NCBI GenBank assembly: GCA_910578065.1
Contig: CAJTPB010000008.1
Span: forward strand, 1-64,000
DNA from: an uncultured Christensenella sp.
Lineage (GTDB): Bacteria; Bacillota; Clostridia; Christensenellales; Borkfalkiaceae
DNA length: 64,000 bases
Direction: 5' to 3'
The first letter of the stretch is position 1; each line of letters begins with the position of its first letter. The notes below the pieces were generated by a model, which was not told where the DNA came from, ran no database searches, and was given only the letters and a program-made list of their open reading frames with translations. A program made the position numbers and the translations under genes. Positions 40,998 to 49,868 of this stretch are shown in pieces.

Positions 40998-42305
40998 ATG
41001 CTTGCGCCGATCATAATAGCGGTTATCGTCAGCGTTGCGATGATCGCGAGCGTTTTATTCTTCCCCAAACTGAAAGCGGGAAAAGCGCAATTCAGCACAT
41101 ATTGGATGATCGCGCTGCTCGGCGCGGCGCTTATCGTTGCGTGCTCTTCTGCGGAATGGAAAAAAATCGGCGAAGCGTTTCTTGCCGACCGCGAAGTAAA
41201 TCCGCTGAAAATTCTTGTTTTGTTTTTGTCGATGACGGTTTTGTCCGTCTTTCTCGACGAACTCGGCTTTTTTAAAAAGTTGGCGTATTTGGCACTAAAA
41301 AGAAACAAGCGGGGGCAGAAAGGCTTGTTTTTCGGGGTGTACGCGCTCGTTTCCCTTTTAACCGTGTTTACTTCGAACGACGTAATCATTCTTTCGTTTA
41401 CGCCGTTTCTCTGCTATTTTGCGAAAAACGCGAAAATCGATCCCGTTCCCTATCTTGCGGCTGAATTTGTTGCGGCAAATACTTGGAGCATGGCGTTGAT
41501 CATCGGCAATCCCACAAATATTTATCTTGCCGCTTCGGCGGGAATCGGATTCGGAACATATTTACAATACAGTCTTTTTCCCGCGGTGTTCGGCGGCGCG
41601 GCGTCGTTGATTGCATTGTATTTGCTTTTTCGCAAAAAGCTGAATCGGCCCGTTTGCTGCGAGGCGGAAGAAGTAACGGTAAAAGATAAATTTTTGCTTT
41701 GGGCGGGAATCGCGCATTTGATCGTCGCAACCGTTTTGCTTGCAATCGGCTCGTATATCGGGTTGCAGATGTGGCTTGCCTCGCTTGCCTGCGCTTGCAG
41801 TTTGGTCGTTTTCGTTTTAATCTCTTCCGCCGTACGCAGAAAAAAGCCCAAACAGCTCGGCGCAAGTTTTTTGCGTTTACCTTATGAAATGATCCCGTTT
41901 ATGCTTTCTATGTTTACCATCGTCATTGTGCTCGACGACGTAGGCGTAACCCAAGCGATCGGCAGTTTTCTCGGCTCCGATCTTCCTATTTTGAAGTACG
42001 GAACGCTTTCGTTTTTATCGGCGAATCTCATCAATAACATTCCCATGAGCGTGCTGTTTTCTTCCGTAATCGAAGCGGGCGGGGCGGCGGGGATCACCGC
42101 GGTATTCGCAACGATCATCGGTTCGAACGTCGGCGCGTTTTTAACGCCCGTCGGCGCGCTTGCGGGAATCATGTTCAGTTCCATCGTCAACCGAAACGGC
42201 GTAAAATTCGGTTTTGCCGATTTTATTAAAACGGGCGCGGTTGTATCCGTTCCTACGCTGTTCGCCTCGTTGGGCGGGCTGTGGCTTGCGGCGGCAATTT
42301 TTTAA
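40998..42305 (+). CDS. ArsB/NhaD-type ion transporter
   Basis: A 435-residue protein with about 11-12 hydrophobic segments in the ion-transporter (IT) superfamily that includes ArsB, CitM and NhaD. The paired signature segments are present: FTSNDVIILSFTPFL with NTWSMALIIGNPTNIYLAA in the first half, and LINNIPMSVLFSSV with IGSNVGAFLTPVGALAGIM in the second. The ion is not decided by these motifs; sodium, arsenite and carboxylates are all used in the family. GGGGGAAAA precedes ATG. No arsenic genes surround it, so arsenite export is not specially favoured. Confidence 0.83.
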   Translation: MLAPIIIAVIVSVAMIASVLFFPKLKAGKAQFSTYWMIALLGAALIVACSSAEWKKIGEAFLADREVNPLKILVLFLSMTVLSVFLDELGFFKKLAYLALKRNKRGQKGLFFGVYALVSLLTVFTSNDVIILSFTPFLCYFAKNAKIDPVPYLAAEFVAANTWSMALIIGNPTNIYLAASAGIGFGTYLQYSLFPAVFGGAASLIALYLLFRKKLNRPVCCEAEEVTVKDKFLLWAGIAHLIVATVLLAIGSYIGLQMWLASLACACSLVVFVLISSAVRRKKPKQLGASFLRLPYEMIPFMLSMFTIVIVLDDVGVTQAIGSFLGSDLPILKYGTLSFLSANLINNIPMSVLFSSVIEAGGAAGITAVFATIIGSNVGAFLTPVGALAGIMFSSIVNRNGVKFGFADFIKTGAVVSVPTLFASLGGLWLAAAIF

Positions 42306-42366
42306 CGTTTTAACGAATTTCCGCGCGCTTGGCGTTGATTTTGCGACGCGCTGTACTTGGTTGGGT

Positions 42367-42540
42367 AATGCTTGCGTGGTGATTATAATATTCATATCGA
42401 TTTCCGTGCCTATTCGGCGCGGTTTTTTATATAGATAACTTTTAGCATAGTTTACTTTATTGAAAAATGCTTGCGTAGTGATTGTTTAATGGTTCAATAA
42501 ATTGCCGCGCGTACTCGGTGCGCGTTTTTATGCGGATAAC
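42367..42540 (+). repeat. Degenerate tandem repeat, about 100-base period
   Basis: AATGCTTGCGTGGTGATT (42367-42384) and AATGCTTGCGTAGTGATT (42466-42483) match at 17 of 18 bases. After each comes a CGGCGCGG- or CGGTGCGC-like stretch, a T-run and GGATAACTT or AGATAACTT. The region between the ArsB-type gene and the next gene thus holds two diverged copies of one noncoding unit. Confidence 0.6.
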
Positions 42541-42568
42541 TTGCGGCGGTTTTGCGCAAACTGCGCGT

Positions 42569-43138
42569 ATGGGGAAGGCTGTCGTACAATCGAAAGAAGA
42601 TAAATTGCGCCGCGCGCTTGCAATTTCGTTTTTGTTCTTTTTCTGCTCGTTCGCGGGCTGGTGCATCGAAAAAATTTGGTTTCAGCTTGCCTACGGGGTA
42701 AACGAAGACAGGGGATTTTTAACGTTGCCGTTATGCCCTATTTACGGAGGGTCGCTTCTTGTGATCCGTTTGCTGTTCGGGCTTCCCGTAAAACAAGGGG
42801 AAGGATACCCGCAAAACGTCGTACGCCTGCTTATATACGGCGCGGGCGCGGCGCTTGTGGCGACGGCGGCGGAATTGCTTACGGGCTGGATTTTCGATAC
42901 GGCGTTCGATTTGCGCCTTTGGTCGTACCGCGGGTACCCGCACCAATGGCGGGGGTATATCTGTCTGCCCATGAGCGTTGCCTGGGGCGGCATGATCGCC
43001 GCGGCGATGGGGCTTATTTGGTCGCCGCTCGAACGGGTTTTAAGCAAACTTCCTACCCGTCCGTTCGCCGTGCTGAACGCAGGATTATGGATTATGATAT
43101 CCCTCGATTTCTGCGTGAATTTGTCCGCTCTTTTTTAA
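42569..43138 (+). CDS. CmpB-type (PF06541) putative ABC transporter permease-like membrane protein
   Basis: A 189-residue membrane protein with about five hydrophobic segments. The pattern FAGWCIEKIWFQ, then NEDRGFLTLPLCPIYGGSLL and a later SYRGYPHQWRGYICLPMSVAWGG, is that of the PF06541 family. The family is named for an ABC-type permease, but its biochemical role is not established. The start is uncertain. ATG at 42569 begins the conserved part but has no clear ribosome site, and an in-frame upstream start would extend into the repeat region. It is a single gene. Confidence 0.72.
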   Translation: MGKAVVQSKEDKLRRALAISFLFFFCSFAGWCIEKIWFQLAYGVNEDRGFLTLPLCPIYGGSLLVIRLLFGLPVKQGEGYPQNVVRLLIYGAGAALVATAAELLTGWIFDTAFDLRLWSYRGYPHQWRGYICLPMSVAWGGMIAAAMGLIWSPLERVLSKLPTRPFAVLNAGLWIMISLDFCVNLSALF

Positions 43139-43152
43139 TTTTGAAATTTTGC

Positions 43153-43181
43153 TTGATTTTCTTCGCTGTATATGGTATAGT
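43153..43181 (+). promoter_or_regulatory. Promoter of the candidate structured RNA
   Basis: TTGATT, a 17-base spacer and TATAGT. Transcription should start six or seven bases later, at the first G of the long hairpin. Confidence 0.7.
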
Positions 43182-43187
43182 GATTTT

Positions 43188-43328
43188 GCGCTACAAGTTT
43201 ATAAAAAAGATCAAATGGGTACAATGGCATCGGTGTATCCTTATTTTCCATTTGATTTGGACTTGTAGCGCAAACATGAGGGATACCTTATGCGGGCGTT
43301 CCCTTGTGGAACGCTCTTATTTTTTTAC
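43188..43328 (+). ncRNA. Candidate 141-nt structured RNA (sRNA or leader)
   Basis: GCGCTACAAGT (43188-43198) pairs with ACTTGTAGCGC (43261-43271), and inside it ATCAAATGG (43210-43218) pairs with CCATTTGAT (43248-43256). A linker follows, then an intrinsic terminator GCGTTCC/GGAACGC (43296-43314) with TCTTATTTTTTT. A promoter is placed so that transcription begins at the first stem base. Either it is an independent small RNA, or it is an attenuating leader for the gene at 43356. I do not recognise a known family. Confidence 0.6.
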
Positions 43329-43355
43329 AAAAAATCAAAAAAGGAGGCAGAGAAA

Positions 43356-44489
43356 ATGGAGCAAAAAAATGAAGAGGTCGTTATGCAACTGTATGCGCTT
43401 CGCGCAGGGCTTTCAAAGATTTCGGAAGAAGCGGACAAAATTCCCGTTATCGAAGAAAAGGCGGAAAATGCGTTTACCGCAATTTCGGACGAGGCAACGC
43501 GGGGCGCGGAAAAATACGTATTCGGCGATCAGTATGACGACAGCTATCAAAACGAGGCGCCGCATACTGCGTATGCGTTTGTAAATTGCGTCAGCCCCGC
43601 TGAATCGATTTCGTACGTGAGGAGCGGGCGGCGCAAAGAAAGAAGTTCTTTGGTTGCCGTCGCCAAAGAAGAGGAAAAGCGCAGGGGAAAATGCGGAGAT
43701 AATACTGCCGCACAAGAAAAGCGCGCTAAGGCGGTATACGCCAAATGGCTGGGTACCGGGCAGGCAAAAAATTATTATGAAGAGCAGTGCAGACATTATA
43801 AGTGGGAAAACGAGGGCAGTAAAAAAACCGCCGTGGTATGGACGGTGCTTACGATCGTCGCCGCAATCGCGACCATTGTTTTTTCGTTATTGATATCCGT
43901 TAACGTTGCTTTTTCGGCAGGCGCGGGGCTTGCCGGCATTGCAACGTTGGTATTTGCATTTATCATGTTTTTCTATTGGCGCATTTCCAAATCGGAAAAT
44001 AACAGGTCTGTTATGTTAAAAAACTACGTGCAATCGATTTCGGGCAAGTATCAGGCGCAGGCGCAAACCGTTTCTAACGAACTGACAACTTCGTTGAAAG
44101 CGGTAAAAAGCACGTACGAAAAATTGTATTCCGCATTGGAAAAAGAATTTTCGGCGTTGCTCGACCCGCGCGATTGGAAGTACGTCGATCTCGTTATTTT
44201 CTATTTCGAAACGGGCAGGGCGGAAAGCATGAAAGAGGCGTTGCAGCTGGTCGAACGCGAAGTGCAAACGCAGCGCATTGTCGGTGCGATCGAAATGGCT
44301 TCCGAACGGGTATGCCGCACGATTGCCACGGCGGCGGCCGCCATCTCCGCACAGCTTAGCGTGATTGCCGAGCGGTTGGGCGCGGTTATCAAAGGGCAGG
44401 AAATGCAGAATGCACTGCTCGCCAAAGCAAGCGCTACCAGCGAAAGTCTTATGAACGACGTGCAGTTTATTAAAAGGTATTCCGTTTGA
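43356..44489 (+). CDS. Coiled-coil membrane protein of unknown function
   Basis: A 377-residue protein with an acidic, helical N-terminus (about 1-60), a basic linker, and two hydrophobic helices at about 160-182 and 187-208 ending in FIMFFYWRISKSE. A long coiled-coil C-terminal part (about 215-377) is rich in Ala, Ser, Gln and Glu. The layout suggests a membrane-anchored scaffold or stress-sensing protein. ATG at 43356 is fixed by AAGGAGG seven to nine bases upstream. The gene directly follows the candidate structured RNA. I do not recognise the family. Confidence 0.75.
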   Translation: MEQKNEEVVMQLYALRAGLSKISEEADKIPVIEEKAENAFTAISDEATRGAEKYVFGDQYDDSYQNEAPHTAYAFVNCVSPAESISYVRSGRRKERSSLVAVAKEEEKRRGKCGDNTAAQEKRAKAVYAKWLGTGQAKNYYEEQCRHYKWENEGSKKTAVVWTVLTIVAAIATIVFSLLISVNVAFSAGAGLAGIATLVFAFIMFFYWRISKSENNRSVMLKNYVQSISGKYQAQAQTVSNELTTSLKAVKSTYEKLYSALEKEFSALLDPRDWKYVDLVIFYFETGRAESMKEALQLVEREVQTQRIVGAIEMASERVCRTIATAAAAISAQLSVIAERLGAVIKGQEMQNALLAKASATSESLMNDVQFIKRYSV

Positions 44490-44500
44490 TTTTTTATAAG

Positions 44501-44530
44501 GCGCGCTTTCTAATTAGGAAGCGCGCTTTT
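44501..44530 (+). terminator. Terminator of the coiled-coil protein gene
   Basis: GCGCGCTTTC and GGAAGCGCGC around TAATTA, then TTTT. Confidence 0.88.
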
Positions 44531-44667
44531 GCATAAAAACGGCGTTGAAAGGGGCGGGCATGCGCGGCGTTTTTCGCAAATAGACGCTTAATTTTTTAAT
44601 GTTTGCGGAAATATGAAAATAGTTCATAAAAATTACAAATTTTACCTCTTTTTTTCGGGCAAAGGGC

Positions 44668-44696
44668 TTGAAATTTATTGCTAAATGTTGTAAAAT
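44668..44696 (+). promoter_or_regulatory. Promoter of ppdK
   Basis: TTGAAA, a 17-base spacer and TAAAAT, about 30 bases before the ppdK start. Confidence 0.65.
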
Positions 44697-44728
44697 ATGA
44701 AAGTAATAAATTAGGAGGAACATTTTAC

Positions 44729-47374
44729 ATGGCAAAAAAGTACTGTTACCTTTTTACCGAAGGTAACGCGACGATGCGTGAAATTCTCGGCGGCAAGGGT
44801 GCGAACCTTGCGGAAATGACCAATATCGGTCTTCCCGTGCCTCAGGGCTTTACCATTTCCACGGAGGCTTGCACGCAGTATTACGAAGACGGCAAACAGA
44901 TCAATCCGTCCATTCAGGCGGAAATTATGGATTATATCGACAAGATGGAAAAAATCACCGGAAAGAAATTCGGCGATAAAGAGAATCCTCTTCTTGTTTC
45001 CGTTCGTTCGGGCGCGCGCGCTTCCATGCCCGGCATGATGGATACCATCTTGAACCTCGGCTTAAACGAAACGGTGGTCGAAACGATCGCGCAGAAATCG
45101 GGCAATCCCCGTTGGGCTTACGACTGTTACAGAAGATTCATTCAAATGTTCTCCGACGTCGTTATGGAAGTAGGCAAGAAATACTTCGAAAAGCTCATCG
45201 ACGAAATGAAAGAAAAGAAGGGCGTTACGCAGGACGTCGAACTTACCGCGGACGACTTGAAAGAACTTGCGAATCAGTTTAAAAAAGAATACAAAAAGCA
45301 GCTCGGCAAGGAATTCCCTACCGATCCGAAAGAACAGCTGTTCGAAGCGATCAAAGCGGTGTTCCGTTCGTGGGACAACCCCCGCGCGAACATCTACCGT
45401 ATGGACCACGATATCCCTTACAGCTGGGGTACCGCGGTAAACGTACAGATGATGGCGTTCGGCAACATGGGCGACAACTGCGGAACGGGCGTTGCGTTTA
45501 CGCGTAATCCCGCTACGGGCGAAAAGGGGCTTATGGGCGAATTCCTTACCAACGCGCAGGGCGAAGACGTTGTTGCGGGCGTGCGCACGCCGATGCCCAT
45601 TGCTAAGATGGCGGAAGTATTCCCCGAAGTTTATAAGCAATTCCAAGAAGTTTGCAAAACGCTCGAAAACCATTACCGCGACATGCAGGATATGGAATTC
45701 ACCGTAGAAAACGAAAAACTTTACATGCTGCAAACGCGTAACGGAAAGCGCACGGCGGCGGCGGCGATCAAGATCGCGTGCGATTTGATCGACGAAGGCA
45801 TGATTACCGAGCAAGAAGCGTTAATGCAGATCGACGCGAAGTCTTTGGACATGCTCCTGCACCCGCAGTTCGATCCGAAGGCTTTGAAAGAAGCGGATAA
45901 GAAGAATGTTGTAGGAAAGGGCATTGCGGCTTCCCCCGGCGCGGCGGCAGGTTCCATCGTGTTCACGGCGGAAGATGCGGTGATCGAAGGCAAAAAGGGC
46001 AAGAAGGTCGTTCTCGTCCGCCTCGAAACTTCCCCCGAAGATATCGAGGGCATGAAGTACGCGCAGGGTATTTTAACGGTGCGCGGCGGTCAAACCTCGC
46101 ATGCGGCGGTCGTTGCGCGCGGTATGGGAACGTGCTGCGTTTCCGGCTGCGGCGACATTAAGATGGATGAAGAAAACAAGCAGTTCACGCTTGCGGGAAA
46201 AGTATATCGCGAAGGCGACGGCATTTCCCTCGACGGTTCTACGGGTAACATTTACGATTGCCTTATTCCCACCGTTCCCGCAGATCCCAACAGCGGTTAC
46301 TTCGGCAGAATTATGGAACTTGCGGATAAATACAAGGCACTCGGCGTGCGCACCAATGCGGATACGCCTAAGGACGCAAAGCAGGCTGCGGCGTTCGGCG
46401 CGCAGGGGATCGGTCTTTGCCGTACCGAGCACATGTTCTTCGGCGAAGGCAGAATCGATAAATTCCGCGAAATGATCTGTTCCGAAACGGTGGAAGAAAG
46501 AGAAGCCGCGCTCGATAAGATCGAGCCGATGCAGCAGGCGGATTTCGAAGGTTTGTTCGAAGCGTTGGGCGGATATCCCGTAACCATTCGTTTCCTCGAT
46601 CCTCCTCTGCACGAATTTGTTCCCACGGACGAAGCGGATATCGCGGCGCTTGCAAAATCGCAGAAAAAGACGGTTGCGCAGATCAAGCAGATCATTTCCG
46701 ACTTGCACGAGTTCAACCCCATGATGGGTCACAGAGGCTGCCGTTTAACGGTAACCTATCCCGAAATCGCGGTAATGCAGACGAAAGCGGTTATCAAAGC
46801 GGCGATCGCGGTTCAGAAAAAGCACAAAGATTGGAAAATCGTTCCCGAGATCATGATTCCCCTTACGGGCGAAGCGAAGGAAATGAAGTTCGTAAAAGAT
46901 ATCGTTGTAAAGACGGCGGACGAAGTGATCGCAAAGGCGAAAGCGGATTTGAAGTACGAAGTCGGTACGATGATCGAAATTCCCCGCGCGGCGCTCACGG
47001 CGGACGAAATCGCAAAAGAAGCGGAATTCTTCTGCTTCGGTACGAACGATTTAACGCAGATGACGTTCGGTTTCTCGCGTGACGACGCAGGTAAATTCCT
47101 GCCTTCGTACTATGCGAACAAGATTTACGAATCCGATCCGTTCGCGCGTTTAGATACGATCGGCGTAGGCAAGCTGATGGATACGGCGGTAAAACTCGGA
47201 AGAAGCATCCGCCCCGAAATGCACTGCGGTATTTGCGGCGAACACGGCGGCGATCCTTCGTCTATCGAGTTCTGCCACAAGATCGGGCTTTCGTATGTTT
47301 CCTGCTCGCCTTACCGCGTGCCCATCGCACGCCTTTCGGCAGCACAAGCTAACATTAAAAATCCCCGCAAATAG
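44729..47374 (+). CDS. ppdK: Pyruvate, phosphate dikinase
   Basis: Interconverts pyruvate, ATP and phosphate with phosphoenolpyruvate, AMP and pyrophosphate in central metabolism of anaerobes. The 881-residue protein is of normal length. Domains in order: nucleotide-binding (about 1-340; LGGKGANLAEM, SVRSGARASMPGMMDT), phosphohistidine swivel domain with GGQTSHAAVVARGMG (catalytic His near 457), and PEP-binding barrel with GLCRTEHMFF and HCGICGEHGGDP (catalytic Cys near 832). ATG at 44729 follows AGGAGG. It is a single-gene unit with promoter and terminator. Confidence 0.97.
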   Translation: MAKKYCYLFTEGNATMREILGGKGANLAEMTNIGLPVPQGFTISTEACTQYYEDGKQINPSIQAEIMDYIDKMEKITGKKFGDKENPLLVSVRSGARASMPGMMDTILNLGLNETVVETIAQKSGNPRWAYDCYRRFIQMFSDVVMEVGKKYFEKLIDEMKEKKGVTQDVELTADDLKELANQFKKEYKKQLGKEFPTDPKEQLFEAIKAVFRSWDNPRANIYRMDHDIPYSWGTAVNVQMMAFGNMGDNCGTGVAFTRNPATGEKGLMGEFLTNAQGEDVVAGVRTPMPIAKMAEVFPEVYKQFQEVCKTLENHYRDMQDMEFTVENEKLYMLQTRNGKRTAAAAIKIACDLIDEGMITEQEALMQIDAKSLDMLLHPQFDPKALKEADKKNVVGKGIAASPGAAAGSIVFTAEDAVIEGKKGKKVVLVRLETSPEDIEGMKYAQGILTVRGGQTSHAAVVARGMGTCCVSGCGDIKMDEENKQFTLAGKVYREGDGISLDGSTGNIYDCLIPTVPADPNSGYFGRIMELADKYKALGVRTNADTPKDAKQAAAFGAQGIGLCRTEHMFFGEGRIDKFREMICSETVEEREAALDKIEPMQQADFEGLFEALGGYPVTIRFLDPPLHEFVPTDEADIAALAKSQKKTVAQIKQIISDLHEFNPMMGHRGCRLTVTYPEIAVMQTKAVIKAAIAVQKKHKDWKIVPEIMIPLTGEAKEMKFVKDIVVKTADEVIAKAKADLKYEVGTMIEIPRAALTADEIAKEAEFFCFGTNDLTQMTFGFSRDDAGKFLPSYYANKIYESDPFARLDTIGVGKLMDTAVKLGRSIRPEMHCGICGEHGGDPSSIEFCHKIGLSYVSCSPYRVPIARLSAAQANIKNPRK

Positions 47375-47388
47375 TTGCGGGTAAGAAA

Positions 47389-47419
47389 AAAGAGGAAGGC
47401 TTAGCCTTCCTCTTTTTTT
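47389..47419 (+). terminator. Terminator of ppdK
   Basis: AGAGGAAGGC and GCCTTCCTCT around TTA, followed by seven T. Confidence 0.93.
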
Positions 47420-47533
47420 GTTGCGCATTCCATTGTTAGGATATTTTAAATGCAGTTAATTTTTGAATAAAGATAAGATTTTTGTCATTTTAGTTTGTAC
47501 GTCTAAATTTTTTAATAATAATATTTTTTGTAA

Positions 47534-47578
47534 AAATTTTCCATTTATATATACAAATGGAAAATTTCGTGATATAAT
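47534..47578 (+). promoter_or_regulatory. Palindrome and -10 box directly before a lipoprotein gene
   Basis: AAATTTTCCATTT (47534-47546) and AAATGGAAAATTT (47555-47567) form an inverted repeat. TATAAT (47573-47578) lies seven bases before the ATG at 47585. A start site here would give a leaderless mRNA. The palindrome covers the -35 position, for which no good hexamer is seen, so it may be an activator or repressor site. Confidence 0.55.
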
Positions 47579-47584
47579 AAAAAT

Positions 47585-49852
47585 ATGAAACGTTTAAATA
47601 AATTGTATTTTATAATCGTAACTTTGGTGATCGGGTTAATTTCCGTTATGCTTTTTGCATGCGCGCCGCATTCCGAGGGGGAAGGCGGAACGCAAATTCC
47701 GTCGCAAAACGATGATTCGTCGGTGATCGACATGGATAATTTAACATTTATCGTTGAATATTTTGTTGTCGAGGGCGGATACATAGACGGAACGGCGAAG
47801 CAAAGGGTAAAAAACGGAAGCAATGCGGAAAAAGTTATTGCGGTGGCGGCAGAAGGGTATAAGTTTATCGGCTGGTCAGACGGATGGGCCAATCCCGAAA
47901 GAACGGATACGAATATCAAAAAAGCTACGGTAATAGAAGCGAAGTTTCAAAAAGTACTTATTACGTATACCGTAAAGTATCTTGCTACGGAGGGGGGATA
48001 CATAAAAGGAAATACCGTGCAAACGGTAGAAAAGGGCGGAAGCACGCAAGAAGTAGACCCGATCGCCAACGAAGGGTATCGTTTTTGCGGCTGGTCTGAT
48101 ATAAAAGATATCAGTTCGCGGCGAATGGACAAAAACGTAACTTCCGATATTACGGTTACCGCCATTTTCGAAAAGTATACGTATAAAGTGATTTATCACA
48201 ACACGATGGGCGGCTTCGTTTATTATCGAGATAATCAAAGCGAACAGGTATATTCCGAAACGATCGCCCACGGCGAAGACGCGAGTTTTGTTATCGCGAT
48301 TCCCGTTGACGGATATGTTTTTATGGGCTGGGAAGACGGCGAAACGTCGCCGATACGGCAAGAAAAAAACATATGCGATACGCGTGAAATACGCGCTATT
48401 TTCGGGCAGATCGTACAAGTAAGTTATTTGGTAGACGAAAGCTGCTTAGAGGGCGGAAGGATCATCGGCAAAACGGTTCAAACAAAATATATAAGATACG
48501 GCGAAGAAGTAACGTTTGAATCGGTTACGGCGGTTCCCCATGCGGGGTATCGGTTTAACTGCTGGTCTAATTTAAAGGTGCAAAGTACGCGGACGGATAC
48601 GTATAAAGATATAAAGGAAGGCGGAAAAATCGAAAAATTTTATTCGGCGTTTTTCGAACCGATCGAAAAGACCTTCCGTTACGATTACGGCGATTTAGCG
48701 GGCGCGCCCGTCGTAAACGAAGTAACGTTAAACCGCGATCGCATAAAAGAAACAAAATTTTTTGTGCCGAGCATGGAAGGGTATCAGTTTTGCGGATGGT
48801 ATGCCGACCGCGATTATAAAGATATGGTCGTAAACGGACGCGGAAAGTATATGCTCGGTTATCAAGGGTTGGCGCTTGAAACGGATACGCTGTATGCAAA
48901 ATGGAGAAAAAACGAAGACGAAATAGAAAACGTGCAAAGGATGCTGTTTGTAATTATCGATACGGCGGAACAAGAACTGTTTCAAAAAGTAACGGGCAAC
49001 CCCGATGTGATCGGATATGTTGCGACTGCCGTTGAACGGAGATTGTATTACAATGTGATTCATGCGTTTATAGATTCTATAAACGAACTGTTTACGGGAA
49101 TCGCAAAGTTTCAGATAGATTGTTACTTTACTACCGAACCCGTAACGGCCGAATCTTTAAATGTTTGTGTAGACGCGTGCGATATACCGGAAGTTGACGA
49201 TTTAATACCGTATTACGAAACTTTTTTTACGGTACTGGGCGATCATAATGAAATTGCCGATCTTTGCAGTATGGGCGGTAATAAAAACGCCTTTATTTAC
49301 TTTTACGCGCCGTACGGCAGTACAAATTTGTACGTTAGGAAGTACTTCGGTTGGGATATGTTGGAAACCATCTATCATGAATATGCGCACGTCTGTGAAT
49401 TTTTTTGCGGGATAGAAGGCGACGAAGGCAATTTACATAAAATTATATACGAGTACGTCGTTGGGCAACGCGTAGATTATATCAAAACAATTCAACTGTT
49501 TTTATTAAGAAAAACAGAGTTTAACGGTAAGCCTGCCGGCATTCCTATTGCTTATTTTAAGCACGAACTGAAATTGGGGGCCGGGTATGCGGTAGAAAAC
49601 GGAATTTTCGGCGGGGGCACGCTTGAACTGAAATACGCGCAAGGCGCTACGGAAGAAGATATAAGAGTGGTTAATGCATTGGATATATCGATAATGATGT
49701 CTTATGGAACGGAAATAAGCGTAGAGGCGATTCCAAAACCCGGTTATCGCTTTGTGCGCTGGACGGACGGTGTAACAACCCCTTTGCGGCGCGATAAGGT
49801 GATTGTGGGTGTGGGCGCGTTCGCGATATTCGAAAAAATAGAAAATAATTAA
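47585..49852 (+). CDS. InlB-repeat lipoprotein with HExxH metallopeptidase motif
   Basis: A 755-residue surface lipoprotein (lipid Cys near residue 26 in LFACAP). Several diverged InlB/Flg_new-type repeats follow, each with a GYxFxGWSD-like core (about 55-120, 125-190, 195-262, 265-345, 350-440). A central domain (about 445-680) contains IYHEYAHVCEFF, where His598, Glu599 and His602 form an HExxH zinc site. A Glu near 623 in IIYEYVVG could be the third ligand. A last repeat (about 690-755) closes the protein. It may be a zinc peptidase held at the cell surface. The next surface protein follows by 16 bases. Confidence 0.7.
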   Translation: MKRLNKLYFIIVTLVIGLISVMLFACAPHSEGEGGTQIPSQNDDSSVIDMDNLTFIVEYFVVEGGYIDGTAKQRVKNGSNAEKVIAVAAEGYKFIGWSDGWANPERTDTNIKKATVIEAKFQKVLITYTVKYLATEGGYIKGNTVQTVEKGGSTQEVDPIANEGYRFCGWSDIKDISSRRMDKNVTSDITVTAIFEKYTYKVIYHNTMGGFVYYRDNQSEQVYSETIAHGEDASFVIAIPVDGYVFMGWEDGETSPIRQEKNICDTREIRAIFGQIVQVSYLVDESCLEGGRIIGKTVQTKYIRYGEEVTFESVTAVPHAGYRFNCWSNLKVQSTRTDTYKDIKEGGKIEKFYSAFFEPIEKTFRYDYGDLAGAPVVNEVTLNRDRIKETKFFVPSMEGYQFCGWYADRDYKDMVVNGRGKYMLGYQGLALETDTLYAKWRKNEDEIENVQRMLFVIIDTAEQELFQKVTGNPDVIGYVATAVERRLYYNVIHAFIDSINELFTGIAKFQIDCYFTTEPVTAESLNVCVDACDIPEVDDLIPYYETFFTVLGDHNEIADLCSMGGNKNAFIYFYAPYGSTNLYVRKYFGWDMLETIYHEYAHVCEFFCGIEGDEGNLHKIIYEYVVGQRVDYIKTIQLFLLRKTEFNGKPAGIPIAYFKHELKLGAGYAVENGIFGGGTLELKYAQGATEEDIRVVNALDISIMMSYGTEISVEAIPKPGYRFVRWTDGVTTPLRRDKVIVGVGAFAIFEKIENN

Positions 49853-49868
49853 AAAAAAGGAGAACTAT

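Noticed and set aside
40998..42305. Arsenical pump ArsB as a firm call
   Set aside because: The family motifs do not separate arsenite from sodium or carboxylate transport, and no ars genes are nearby.
42661..43584. 307-codon frame spanning the CmpB-type gene and the candidate RNA
   Set aside because: It crosses a promoter, a structured RNA and a terminator and is highly basic and not protein-like.
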